In this document: positions 28,433-36,613 of the stretch, piece after piece
How positions within the stretch are numbered: position 1 is the stretch's first letter
Layout: every line of letters begins with the position of its first letter
From: Curtobacterium sp. MCBD17_035
Lineage (GTDB): Bacteria; Actinomycetota; Actinomycetes; Actinomycetales; Microbacteriaceae
Assembly (NCBI RefSeq): GCF_003234815.2
Contig: NZ_CP126279.1
Coordinates: 868,001-932,000 of the forward strand
Direction of reading: 5' to 3'
DNA length: 64,000 bases
Made by a program: the position numbers and the translations under genes
Notes under the pieces: generated by a model
The model's input: only the letters and a program-made list of their open reading frames with translations
What the model was told of the DNA's origin: nothing
Databases searched by the model: none

Positions 28433-28705
28433 TCAGATGCGGGACTGCACCTCGGCCAGCGAGGGGTTCGTCGCCGTCGAGCCGTCCGGGAACACGAGGG
28501 TCGGGACGGTCTGGTTCCCGCCGTTCACCGCGGCCACGAGCTCGGCCGTGCCGGGGGTCTCCTCGATGTTGACCTCGGTGTACGTGACACCGGCGCGGTC
28601 CATCTGGGTCTTCAGTCGCTTGCAGTAGCCGCACCAGCCGGTCGTGAACATCGTGACGGTGCCGGCGGCGGGGACGAACGCGTCCTTCGAGATCGTGTCA
28701 CTCAT
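28433..28705 (-). CDS. mycoredoxin / glutaredoxin-like protein
   Basis: Thioredoxin-fold reductase of 90 residues, of the mycoredoxin-1 type that removes mycothiol mixed disulfides in Actinobacteria. It carries the redox motif FTTGWCGYCKRLK (CxxC) at residues ~21-33, TVPTLVFPDG with the cis-proline, and the conserved GGNQ stretch. ATG 28705 lies 7 nt after TACCGT on the minus strand, so the mRNA is probably leaderless. It converges with the SNF2 helicase across a strong terminator. Confidence 0.92.
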   Translation of the reverse strand: MSDTISKDAFVPAAGTVTMFTTGWCGYCKRLKTQMDRAGVTYTEVNIEETPGTAELVAAVNGGNQTVPTLVFPDGSTATNPSLAEVQSRI

Positions 28706-28794
28706 GATGCCGACGGTAACCGGCGTGCCTGCGCGGGTATTCCTGCCGGACGCCGCCCGGCCCTCCCGGTCGGCCCGCCGGACAGCAGGACCGG

Positions 28795-28823
28795 TTGACA
28801 CACCTATTCGACATAGGTAGGTT
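28795..28823 (+). promoter_or_regulatory. PadR-gene promoter with embedded operator
   Basis: Consensus -35 TTGACA (28795-28800) and -10 TAGGTT (28818-28823) are exactly 17 bp apart, and the ATG at 28830 is 6 nt downstream. The spacer contains the inverted repeat ACCTAT-TCGAC-ATAGGT (28802-28818), a likely binding site for the PadR regulator encoded immediately after. Confidence 0.85.
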
Positions 28824-28829
28824 CGGTCC

Positions 28830-29168
28830 ATGGAACCACTCCAGCGCGTCACCGCACCGACGCTCGACGTCCTCCAGGCCCTGCTCGCCCAGGAGGAGCC
28901 ACTCTGGGGCCTCGTGCTCATCAAGACCACGGGGCGCCCGTCCGGCACGGTCTACCCGATCCTGGAGCGGCTCGAGCGCCAGGGCTGGATCACCGGGTCA
29001 TGGGATGACGACCCGGACCGATCCGGCCCGCGTCGCCGCCGCTACGCGTTCACGGGGGAGGGCCGGGTCGCCGCCCGCGACCTCGTCGCGTCCGCCGACG
29101 AGCACCGGGCACGCGCCGCCGCGCGACCGTCACGGCGCACCGCGCCCGGCCGGACGGTGGCCCCGTGA
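28830..29168 (+). CDS. PadR-family transcriptional regulator
   Basis: Winged-helix repressor of 112 residues. The family core is present: TAPTLDVLQALLAQEEPLWGLVL, then RPSGTVYPILERLERQGWITG and RRRRYAFTGEGR (the wing). The C-terminal dimerisation helix is short, and the last ~25 residues are basic and disordered. ATG 28830 is the predicted first base of the mRNA (leaderless), and the inverted repeat in the promoter suggests negative autoregulation. Its stop overlaps the start of the following membrane-protein gene by 4 bp, so the two form an operon and the membrane protein is its probable effector or target. Confidence 0.93.
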   Translation: MEPLQRVTAPTLDVLQALLAQEEPLWGLVLIKTTGRPSGTVYPILERLERQGWITGSWDDDPDRSGPRRRRYAFTGEGRVAARDLVASADEHRARAAARPSRRTAPGRTVAP

Positions 29169-30037
29169 GCGGCCCCCGATCGTCGGCGGCTCGACACAGC
29201 GCCGAGGGCGCGTCGACCGCGCCGCACCCGCTCGCGCGAGCGGTCGTCGACCTCGCCGTCGCACTCTCGCCCGCCGACCACCGACCGGTCCGCATGGAGC
29301 AGTGGCACGCGGACCTCCGCGACGCCGCCGACCTCGACCTGCCCCGCGCCGGCCTGGCGTTCGGGGCGCTCACCACGGCGCTGTTCCACCGCCGCGCCGT
29401 CCACCGATCGACCTGGGGGGAATCCATGTCCGCACTGTCGGGGCGCGCCGCGCCGCGCACCATCCGCACGTCCTCGGCGCTCGTCGCCTTCGCCATCTGC
29501 TCGATGCTCGTCGGAGCCGGGCTGTCCGCCATGGGATCGCGCTACGACGGATGGGACTGGATCCGGGTCCTCACGGTCGTCGTCGTGGCCCTCCTCGTCG
29601 TCGTCCCGGCGCTCGCGGCCATCGGTGCCCTGCTGCTGACGGACGCGTCGACCCGCGGCCGCCGGCTCGCCGGTGTCGGGTTCGTCGTGCTCGGCGCGGC
29701 CGGACTCGCGGCCCTCGTCCTGACGTCGACGCCCGGACCCGCTTGGGCGTGGCTCGGTGGGTCGGCGGTCGCCGTGGCTGCCGGCCGCCTCGTGCTCCGC
29801 TGCAGGTCCGCGACGGACTGGTGGCTCCTCGGCATGCCCGTGATCGCGACGGCGCTCGGTTGGACGTTGACCGAGGTCTGGAGCCTCGCGACCGTCGTGC
29901 CCTACACGGCGCTGTTCCTCGTCATGCTCCTGGCCTATGTCGTCCCCTTCCTCGGGAGCATCGCGGCGGCCGTCCTCGCCGGCCGTCTCGACGACGCTCG
30001 GGCCACCGGCGGCGGGCTGGTAGACAAGGAGGTGTGA
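29165..30037 (+). CDS. multi-pass membrane protein paired with PadR regulator
   Basis: A 290-residue protein whose function I do not recognise. The N-terminal ~100 residues are soluble (PLARAVVDLAVALSPADHRPVRMEQWHADL, similar to the start of proteins often coupled to PadR regulators), followed by about six hydrophobic helices from ALVAFAICSMLVGAGLSAM to YVVPFLGSIAAAVLAG. GTG 29165 overlaps the padR stop (GTGA). The pairing of PadR with a small membrane protein is common in actinobacteria; transport, envelope-stress and sigma-factor-like roles have all been suggested for such pairs, none shown here. Confidence 0.85.
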   Translation: MSGPRSSAARHSAEGASTAPHPLARAVVDLAVALSPADHRPVRMEQWHADLRDAADLDLPRAGLAFGALTTALFHRRAVHRSTWGESMSALSGRAAPRTIRTSSALVAFAICSMLVGAGLSAMGSRYDGWDWIRVLTVVVVALLVVVPALAAIGALLLTDASTRGRRLAGVGFVVLGAAGLAALVLTSTPGPAWAWLGGSAVAVAAGRLVLRCRSATDWWLLGMPVIATALGWTLTEVWSLATVVPYTALFLVMLLAYVVPFLGSIAAAVLAGRLDDARATGGGLVDKEV

Positions 30038-31548
30038 GCGACACGCACCTCGAGATCGAACGCACCTACGACCTGGCCCCGGAGGCCGAGTTGCCGGACC
30101 TGATCGGGGTCGGCGGGATCCTCCGCACCGAGCGGCAGGAGCCGTTCGAGCTCGACGCCACGTACTGGGACACCGAGCGCTTCGACCTGGTGGCCGCACA
30201 CGTGACGGTCCGCCGCCGCACGGGAGGCCCCGACGCCGGCTGGCACATCAAACGCGCGGCCTCGGACACGGTCCGGCACGAACAGCACTTCCCGCTCACC
30301 GAGGACACCGACACCGTGCCCGACGCGGTGCTCGCGGCGCTGTTCGCCGAGCGCCGGGGGCGGGCGCTGCGCCCCGTGGTGCGGATCCGGACGGAACGGG
30401 CCGTGACGCGCCTCCTGGACGAGGACGGCGACCAGGTCGCCGAGCTCGCGGACGACCACGTCAGCGCCTTCCGGCTCGACCCCGACGCGCCGACCGGGCC
30501 GCGGACGTGGCGCGAGGTCGAGGTCGAGGCGGTCGAGGGCGTCGACGAGCAGGTGGCGCAGACGCTGTTCGACGGCCTCGACGCGCGGTTCGCCGAGCGT
30601 GGTGCGCAGCCGGCGGCCGTCTCCTCGAAGCTCGCCCGTGGCCTCGCGGGCGTCGACGCCCCGCGCCTCCGCACCACGGACAAGCCGGCCAAGGGCTCCG
30701 CCGCGCGCGTCCTCCGCAAGCGCGTCGCGCGACTGCGCTCGTCGCTCGCCCGCCGGGAGGCCCGGCTCCGGTCCGGCGACACCGCCGACCTCCGCGGACT
30801 GGCCACCACGTCGCTCGGCCTGGCGGCGGTGCTCGGCGCCTACCGCGCCGCCTTCGCCGACGCGGACCTCACCGACCGCGCGGTGGCCGCCGCGGAGACG
30901 CTCGCCGACGTCGTGAGCCGTGCGGCGTCGGCCGAGTACCTCGTCGGCGACCTCCACCGGGCCGGGACGCCGGCGCAGGACGCACTCGTCGACACCCTGG
31001 CGCGCGAACGGCTCCTCGCGGCGACCCGTGAGCGTCGCGACGAGGCGGTGCGCGACACCCTCCGGTTCCTGCACACGCCGGAGTACCTCGACCTGCTCGA
31101 CCTGCTCGACGACGCCGTGGAGCGACCCGAGCCGACCGCCTGGGCGCTCCGGACCCCGAAGCGGGTGGCGCAGGACGTCACGGCCGCCGAGAAGCCCGTC
31201 GTGCGCGAGCTCGTGCGCGCCGCGGTCGGTGACGACCCGGCGGACGAGACCGGCGACCGCGAGGCGACCGAACGCGCGTGGCTGGCCACGATGCGGATGC
31301 GGATCGCGATGGACGTCCTCGGGGACGAGGCCTTCCCGCATGCACTCGGCCGCCGGATCACCGTCGCGGCGGACGTCCTCACCGAGCGGGCGCAGTCCCT
31401 GCACGCGCTCGAGGAGCTCCGGCACGTCGCCGGCATCGCGACGCGCGCGGGGGAGGACACCTTCGGCTACGGCGTGCTCGCGGGCGACCGCGTGCGTCGT
31501 GCCGAGGAGTCCTACGACGACGCGGTGCAGGCCCTCTCGCGCGTCTGA
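30034..31548 (+). CDS. CYTH and CHAD domain-containing protein
   Basis: A 504-residue two-domain protein. The N-terminal CYTH (triphosphate tunnel) domain, residues ~1-205, starts HLEIERTYDL and contains WHIKRA and EVEVEAVEG; the usual ExExK start is E-I-E-R-T here, so one signature lysine is replaced. The C-terminal CHAD helical domain (~225-500) has the paired-helix pattern with conserved histidines in SLHALEELRHVAG. CYTH-CHAD proteins bind or hydrolyse polyphosphate or triphosphate. GTG 30034 overlaps the preceding stop by 4 bp; AAGGAGGT directly abuts it with zero spacing, while TAGACA lies 7 nt upstream, so a leaderless start is possible. Confidence 0.9.
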   Translation: MSDTHLEIERTYDLAPEAELPDLIGVGGILRTERQEPFELDATYWDTERFDLVAAHVTVRRRTGGPDAGWHIKRAASDTVRHEQHFPLTEDTDTVPDAVLAALFAERRGRALRPVVRIRTERAVTRLLDEDGDQVAELADDHVSAFRLDPDAPTGPRTWREVEVEAVEGVDEQVAQTLFDGLDARFAERGAQPAAVSSKLARGLAGVDAPRLRTTDKPAKGSAARVLRKRVARLRSSLARREARLRSGDTADLRGLATTSLGLAAVLGAYRAAFADADLTDRAVAAAETLADVVSRAASAEYLVGDLHRAGTPAQDALVDTLARERLLAATRERRDEAVRDTLRFLHTPEYLDLLDLLDDAVERPEPTAWALRTPKRVAQDVTAAEKPVVRELVRAAVGDDPADETGDREATERAWLATMRMRIAMDVLGDEAFPHALGRRITVAADVLTERAQSLHALEELRHVAGIATRAGEDTFGYGVLAGDRVRRAEESYDDAVQALSRV

Positions 31549-31566
31549 CCCAGCCCGTCACCCTCT

Positions 31567-31632
31567 CCCGCGGAATCGCAGTCGTTGCCGCTCAGGACGC
31601 TCCCGGAACGGCAACGACTGCGATCTCGCGGG
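31567..31632. repeat. interspersed inverted-repeat element, copy 1
   Basis: Arms of 24 bp (31567-31590 and 31609-31632) pair with only two mismatches; the core GCAGTCGTTGCCG / CGGCAACGACTGC is perfect. It lies between convergent genes, like copy 2 at 57314-57377, and may act as a bidirectional terminator. Confidence 0.85.
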
Positions 31633-31647
31633 TCGGGGATCGCGCCG

Positions 31648-33786
31648 TCAGGACCGCGGTCCGGCCTCGGCCAGACCGAGCACGTCGAGCAGCCACGCCA
31701 GCTCGAAGGCCCGCTCGCGCCAGGAGTCGTAGCGCCCGCTCACCCCGCCGTGTCCCGCCGCCATCTCGGTCTTGAGCAGCACCGGCGCACCGACCTCGCG
31801 CAGGCGCGCCGTCCACTTGGCGGGCTCGACGTACAGCACCCGGGTGTCGTTGATCGACGTGACCGCCAGGATCCGCGGGTAGGTGACGTCGTCGCGGACG
31901 TTCTCGTACGGCGTGTACTCGCTCATGTACCGGTAGACCTCGGGGTCGTGCAGGGGATCGCCCCACTCGTCCCACTCGATCACCGTGAGCGGCAGGTCCG
32001 GGTCGAGGATGCTCGTCAGCGCGTCGACGAACGGGACCGCCGCCAGGATCCCCGCGAACCGGTCCGGTGCGATGTTCGCGACGGCGCCCATGAGCAGCCC
32101 GCCGGCGCTGCCGCCTTCGGCGACGATGCGGTCCGGCGTGGTGCGGCCGGTCGCGATCAGGTGGTCGGCGACCGCCACGAAGTCGGTGAACGTGTTCTTC
32201 TTGGTCAGGGTCTTGCCCTGCTCGTACCAGTGCCGGCCCATCTCGCCGCCCCCGCGGACGTGCGCGACCGCGAACACGACGCCGCGGTCGAGCAGCGACA
32301 GCCGCATGACGCTGAAACCGGGGTCGATGCTGTGCTCGTACGAGCCGTAGCCGTACAGGTGGACGGGAGCGGGCCTCCCGGCCGCCACCGCGTCGCGGCG
32401 CCACACGAGCGAGACGGGCACGCGCGTGCCGTCCGGTGCGGTCGCCCACTGGCGTTCCTGCACGTAGTCCTCGGAGCGGTAGCCGCCGAGCACCGGCTGG
32501 CGCTTCCGCACCGTGATCGCGCCCGACGCGAGGTCGAGGTCGCCGACCGTCGACGGGGTCACGAACGACGTGAACGTCAGGCGCAGGGTGGGCTGGTCCC
32601 ACTCGGGGTTGCCGCCGAAGCCCGCCGAGAACAGCTCCTCGTCGAACGGGACCTCGTGCGCGTCGCCGTACCCGTCGCCCTCGATCGGCACGATCGCGAC
32701 GCGGGGGAGCGCCTCGGACCGGTACTCGACCGCGAGGTGGTGGGCGAACGCGTCCACCGACTCGATGCGGCGCTCCGGGTCGTGCGCGATGACCACGCGG
32801 CGGTCGCTCGTCGACGTCGGGTCGTCCGCGGGCACGTCGACGAGCTCGAAGTTCTCGGCGCCGTCGTTGTGCAGGACGAGCAGCCGGTCACTCCCGCCGA
32901 CGACCGCGTGCTCGACGTCGTACTCGACGCCCTCGCGACGCGGCCAGACGACGTGGAACTCGCCCGTCGGGTCCGCCGCGTCGAGCAGGTGGACCTCGGA
33001 CGTGATCTTCGACCCGAGCTCGATCACGATGTACTGCGACGACCGGGTGACGCCGACGCCGACCCAGTAGCGGTCGTCGGGCTCCTGGAACACGGCGACG
33101 TCCTCGCCGGTCCCGCCGACCTCGTGCCGCCAGATGGTGTCCGGACGCCACGACTCGTCGACGGTGGGGTAGAACACGTACCGGCCCGACGGGTCGAACG
33201 CGGCACCGGCACCCGTGCCCTCGATGACGTCCGGCAGGTCCGCACCGCTCGTGAGGTCGCGCACGTGCAGCGTGTACCGCTCGTCGCCGGCCGTGTCGAT
33301 GCCGTAGACCAGGCGCTCGCCGTCGTCGCTGACGTCGTACGTGCCGAGCGCGAAGAAGTCGTGCCCCGCGGCGAGCAGGTTGCCGTCGAGCACCACCTGC
33401 TCGCCCGGCACCTCGGCGCCCGCCTCGACCTCGGGCGGGGTCCAGTCGTCCTCGTCGGTGATCGGCGCGCGGCAGTGGACGCCGTACTGGCTGCCCTCGC
33501 TCGTGCGCGTGAAGTACCAGAACCGGCCCATCCGCACCGGCACGCTGAGGTCGGTCTCCTGCACCCGGGCACGGATCTCGTCGAACAGCCGGTCGCGCAG
33601 CGGGGCGAGGTGCGCGGTCGCCGCGTCGGTGTACGCGTTCTCGGCTTCGAGGTACGCGAGCGTCTCCGGGGACTCCTTGTCACGGAGCCACTCGTAGTCG
33701 TCCACGAACCGGACCCCGTGGTGGGTCCGGGTGACCGGGTGCTTCGCGGCGATGGGAGGGGTGGTCGAGGACGCGTCGGAGCTCAC
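31648..33786 (-). CDS. ptrB: oligopeptidase B (S9 family)
   Basis: Serine oligopeptidase that cleaves short peptides after basic residues. The 712-residue protein has an N-terminal seven-bladed propeller (from RFVDDYEWLRDKESPETLAYL) and a C-terminal alpha/beta-hydrolase domain with the triad serine in GGSAGGLLMG (near residue 558), aspartate in SINDTRVLYVEPAKW (~644) and histidine in AAGHGGVSGR (~677). Family glutamates for basic P1 specificity appear in IEWDEWGDP. GTG 33786 is 6 nt after TAGGCT on the minus strand, so probably leaderless. It diverges from the amidohydrolase gene. Confidence 0.95.
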   Translation of the reverse strand: MSSDASSTTPPIAAKHPVTRTHHGVRFVDDYEWLRDKESPETLAYLEAENAYTDAATAHLAPLRDRLFDEIRARVQETDLSVPVRMGRFWYFTRTSEGSQYGVHCRAPITDEDDWTPPEVEAGAEVPGEQVVLDGNLLAAGHDFFALGTYDVSDDGERLVYGIDTAGDERYTLHVRDLTSGADLPDVIEGTGAGAAFDPSGRYVFYPTVDESWRPDTIWRHEVGGTGEDVAVFQEPDDRYWVGVGVTRSSQYIVIELGSKITSEVHLLDAADPTGEFHVVWPRREGVEYDVEHAVVGGSDRLLVLHNDGAENFELVDVPADDPTSTSDRRVVIAHDPERRIESVDAFAHHLAVEYRSEALPRVAIVPIEGDGYGDAHEVPFDEELFSAGFGGNPEWDQPTLRLTFTSFVTPSTVGDLDLASGAITVRKRQPVLGGYRSEDYVQERQWATAPDGTRVPVSLVWRRDAVAAGRPAPVHLYGYGSYEHSIDPGFSVMRLSLLDRGVVFAVAHVRGGGEMGRHWYEQGKTLTKKNTFTDFVAVADHLIATGRTTPDRIVAEGGSAGGLLMGAVANIAPDRFAGILAAVPFVDALTSILDPDLPLTVIEWDEWGDPLHDPEVYRYMSEYTPYENVRDDVTYPRILAVTSINDTRVLYVEPAKWTARLREVGAPVLLKTEMAAGHGGVSGRYDSWRERAFELAWLLDVLGLAEAGPRS

Positions 33787-33828
33787 CGGCCCAGCCTAGG
33801 ACGCGCTCCGGCGGTGCACCTGGACGGT

Positions 33829-33840
33829 CCGGGAGGCCCG
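33829..33840. repeat. intergenic CCGGGAGGCCCG motif
   Basis: Copy of the recurrent palindromic motif in the ~100-bp divergent gap between ptrB and the amidohydrolase gene. Confidence 0.6.
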
Positions 33841-33886
33841 GTGCTGGTGACCGAGATCGCATCCGCCGGTCGGTAGCGTGGTCCGC

Positions 33887-35095
33887 ATGAGCAAACGATC
33901 CTTCGTCATCACCGGTGCCCACGTCGTCCCCGTCGTCGGGGACGAGTTCGACGGCGGCGCGGTCGTCGTCGAGGACGGACGCATCACCGCGGCGGGCCCG
34001 GACGTCGCCGTGCCCGAGGGACTGCCGGTCGTCGACGCGGCGGGCACGTGGCTCGTGCCGGGCTTCGTCGAGGCGCACGGCCACGTCGGCATCCACGAGG
34101 AGGCCAACGGCGTCGCGGGCAACGACACGAACGAGATGACCGGCCCGAACATGGCCGCCGTCCGCGCGATCGACGCGATCGACATCGACGACGAGGGCTT
34201 CCGGGACGCGCTGTCCGGCGGCGTCACCGCGATCGTGGTCAAGCCGGGCTCGGGCAACCCCATCGGTGGCCAGACCGTCGCGATCAAGAGCTGGGGCGGC
34301 CGGACGATCGACGAGCAGCTCATCTCGGACAGTGTCAGCGTCAAGAGCGCGCTCGGCGAGAACCCGAAGCGCGTGTACGGGGCGAAGGACCAGACACCGT
34401 CGACCCGCCTCGGGGTCGCGAAGGTGATCCGCGAGGCCTTCGTCGCCGCCGACCACTACCGCACCGCCCGTGCGGCCGCCGCGGGGAAGGGCGAGCCGTT
34501 CGAACGCGACCTCACCAAGGAGACGCTCGCGCGCGTCCTCGACGGGGAGCTCGCCTGGGACCAGCACACGCACCGCCACGACGACATCGCCACCGCGATC
34601 CGCCTGTCCGAGGAGTTCGGTTACCGGCTCGTCGTCAACCACGGCACCGAGGGGCACAAGCTCGCGGGTCTCCTCGCCGAGAAGGACATTCCCGTCGTGT
34701 ACGGCCCGCTGTTCACGAGTCGCTCGAAGGTGGAGCTCCGGGACCGCGCGATCACGAACCTCGCCGAGATCGCGGCGGCCGGGGTCCGGGTCGCGATCAC
34801 GACGGACGCGCCCGTCGTGCCGATCAACATGCTCGTGCTGCAGGCGACGATGGCGGTCAAGGAAGGCCTGCCCCGGCAGACGGCGCTCGAGGCGCTGACG
34901 ACGAACCCGGCGACGTTCCTCGGCTTCGGCGACCGCGTCGGTCAGATCACACCCGGCTACGACGCCGACCTCGTGCTCTGGTCGGGCGACCCGCTCGACG
35001 CGACCTCGCGGGCGCTCCGCGTCTTCATCGACGGCGCCGAGGTCTACACGTGGGACGCGGAGGCGCACCGCGGGGTGACCGTGCCGCGGTTCTGA
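33887..35095 (+). CDS. amidohydrolase family protein
   Basis: Metal-dependent hydrolase of 402 residues with an imidazolonepropionase-like organisation. Visible features are the early metal site EAHGHVGIHE (about residue 62), a middle region with DQHTHRHDD and VVNHGTEGHK supplying further histidines, and TTDAPVVP for the last metal-binding aspartate; the N- and C-terminal strands (ITGAHVVPVVG, PGYDADLVLWSGDP) form the small beta domain. ATG 33887 is 7 nt after TAGCGT (33874-33879), a leaderless arrangement. The substrate is unknown. Confidence 0.92.
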   Translation: MSKRSFVITGAHVVPVVGDEFDGGAVVVEDGRITAAGPDVAVPEGLPVVDAAGTWLVPGFVEAHGHVGIHEEANGVAGNDTNEMTGPNMAAVRAIDAIDIDDEGFRDALSGGVTAIVVKPGSGNPIGGQTVAIKSWGGRTIDEQLISDSVSVKSALGENPKRVYGAKDQTPSTRLGVAKVIREAFVAADHYRTARAAAAGKGEPFERDLTKETLARVLDGELAWDQHTHRHDDIATAIRLSEEFGYRLVVNHGTEGHKLAGLLAEKDIPVVYGPLFTSRSKVELRDRAITNLAEIAAAGVRVAITTDAPVVPINMLVLQATMAVKEGLPRQTALEALTTNPATFLGFGDRVGQITPGYDADLVLWSGDPLDATSRALRVFIDGAEVYTWDAEAHRGVTVPRF

Positions 35096-35120
35096 CCCCC
35101 GACCGCCCGCCGCGGCGCCG

Positions 35121-35174
35121 GTCGGGAGGCCCGGATCGCGACCGCCGGGCCGGGCGCGGCTCGGGCCTCCCGGC
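35121..35174. repeat. inverted pair of the CGGGAGGCCCG motif forming a hairpin
   Basis: CGGGAGGCCCG at about 35123-35133 and CGGGCCTCCCG at about 35162-35172 are inverted copies that can pair as an 11-bp stem. They lie between the convergent amidohydrolase and class IV aminotransferase genes. Confidence 0.75.
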
Positions 35175-35201
35175 CGTCCGCCGGGTCACGGCGTCCGGCG
35201 C

Positions 35202-36092
35202 CTACGCGGTGCGGTCGAGCAGGAACGTGTTCATCGCGGCGGTGAGCTCGAGGTCCATGTCGCGCACGTCGCCGTTGACGGAACGGATCGGGGCAGCGAG
35301 CCGGGAGCTCGACACGAGCCACAGTGCGTCGGCGGCACGGAGGTCGTCGAGCGTCACGAGCTCGTACGAGGTCGCGATCCCGCGGTCCTCGGCGAAGGTG
35401 AAGACGTCCGCCTGCGTCGTCCCCGCGAGGATGCCGATGTCGGTCCGGGGCGTGACGAGGTCGTCGCCGCGTCGGAGCAGGAGCGTCGAGCGCGGGCCCT
35501 CGAGGACGTAGCCGTCGGTCGAGACGAACAGGGCGTCGTCGGCCCCGCGGCGAGCCGCCTCACGCAGGGCGGCCATGTTCACGGCGTACGACAGGGTCTT
35601 GGCGCCCTGGAGCAGCCAGGGACTCGTGCGGGCGACGTCGTGGCGGTACCCGCGGTCGAGCGTGACGACGGCGATGCCCTGCTCGCGGGGCATGGTGTAC
35701 TCCTCGGCCGGGGCCGCGTACACGTAGCCCGTCGGTCGGCCGTCGCCCTCGACGCCGCGGGACATCACGGTCTTGCAGTAGGCCTCGCGGACCGGATCGA
35801 GCTCCGCGACGACGGCCTCGACCGCGCGGCGCCAGACGTCGAGGTCGGGTGCGGGCAGGTCGAGCATCGCGGCCGAGCGGGCGAGACGGTCGAGGTGTGC
35901 CTCGAGTGCCTGCGGTCGACCGTCCGTGACGTTCAGGGTCTCGAACACGCCGTCACCGCGGACCAAGCCGAGGTCGAGCACCTGGACGTGCGGCTCGATC
36001 GGACCCTCGAAGGTGAACGCGTCGGCGCCGGGGTCGTGCGCCTCGGCGTGCTGGGAGGGACGGTTCAGGATCGCGAGGACGGTTTCGGTCAT
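35202..36092 (-). CDS. pabC: class IV aminotransferase, probable aminodeoxychorismate lyase
   Basis: PLP-dependent fold-type IV enzyme of 296 residues. It has the D-x-G-L-x-R-GDGVFETL signature (LDLGLVRGDGVFETLNV), the catalytic lysine in LLQGAKTLSYAVNM (near residue 163), and VLEGPRSTLLL with GTTQADVFTFA of the phosphate-binding cup. The best match is aminodeoxychorismate lyase of folate synthesis, but D-amino acid or branched-chain aminotransferases share these motifs, so the symbol is provisional. ATG 36092 is 6 nt after TTGACT (minus strand), suggesting a leaderless mRNA; a methionine six codons upstream is an alternative. Confidence 0.8.
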   Translation of the reverse strand: MTETVLAILNRPSQHAEAHDPGADAFTFEGPIEPHVQVLDLGLVRGDGVFETLNVTDGRPQALEAHLDRLARSAAMLDLPAPDLDVWRRAVEAVVAELDPVREAYCKTVMSRGVEGDGRPTGYVYAAPAEEYTMPREQGIAVVTLDRGYRHDVARTSPWLLQGAKTLSYAVNMAALREAARRGADDALFVSTDGYVLEGPRSTLLLRRGDDLVTPRTDIGILAGTTQADVFTFAEDRGIATSYELVTLDDLRAADALWLVSSSRLAAPIRSVNGDVRDMDLELTAAMNTFLLDRTA

Positions 36093-36165
36093 GCGGTCAG
36101 TCAAGCGCATCCGCTGCCGGTCCCCGGGCCTGGTCCGCGGGTGTCCGCGGATGCGCCGGACCGGG

Positions 36166-36516
36166 TCAGCGGCCCTCGGGGATCGCGCCCATGAGCTTCC
36201 AGACCGCGCTCGACAGCTCCGGGTGCGCGAGCGCGATGCGCCGGAGGCGGTGGTACTCCTCGCCGTGCGCCGTACCCGACCCCGACGACGGGTGCTGGGT
36301 GCGTCCGCCGGCACGGTGCTCGATGCGGGAGTCGACCTCGATGGCCTCGGCGCGGAGGATCAGCACGACCTGCTCGTCGACCGTCGGGATCAGGTGCATG
36401 AACTCCCACGGGTCGTCACCCTGGCGACAGCGGTGTTCGACGATGACGGCGATCTCCTCCGCCGCCTCGGCACGGAGCACCTCGAGGCTCCGCCCCGCGT
36501 TCCGGGACTCAGCCAC
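36166..36516 (-). CDS. conserved hypothetical protein
   Basis: A 116-residue protein with no recognised family; it contains LEVLRAEAAEEIAVIVEHRCRQ, DDPWEFMHLIPTVDEQVVLIL and a C-terminal LSSAVWKLMGAIPEGR. The start is uncertain. The frame is open to ATG 36573, but the TAGGCT -10 box (minus strand, 36548-36553) places transcription initiation at about 36541, so the first usable in-frame start is GTG 36516. A ten-codon leaderless frame (36541-36509) precedes and overlaps that GTG. The Nudix gene starts about 100 bp away in the opposite direction. Confidence 0.65.
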   Translation of the reverse strand: MAESRNAGRSLEVLRAEAAEEIAVIVEHRCRQGDDPWEFMHLIPTVDEQVVLILRAEAIEVDSRIEHRAGGRTQHPSSGSGTAHGEEYHRLRRIALAHPELSSAVWKLMGAIPEGR

Positions 36517-36541
36517 GGTGTGCCCGTACCTGCGCTGCCAT
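36509..36541 (-). CDS. possible leaderless ten-codon upstream ORF
   Basis: ATG 36541 lies 6 nt after TAGGCT (36548-36553), matching the window's leaderless pattern, but the frame (MAAQVRAHRG) ends after ten codons at 36509, overlapping the GTG start of the downstream hypothetical gene out of frame. It could couple translation to the main frame, or the true start may differ. Confidence 0.3.
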   Translation of the reverse strand: MAAQVRAHRG

Positions 36542-36613
36542 GGAGCGAGCCTACGCCACGCCTTCGGGGACATCGACGCCGCGCTCCCCGGCGTGCTCGG
36601 GCAGACTCGGAGC

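Noticed and set aside
25973-28798. 941-residue open frame from ATG 25973 overlapping the SNF2-type helicase
   Set aside because: Different frame from the helicase, whose motifs I, II and VI are intact; the product is Arg/Pro/Gly-rich without domains.
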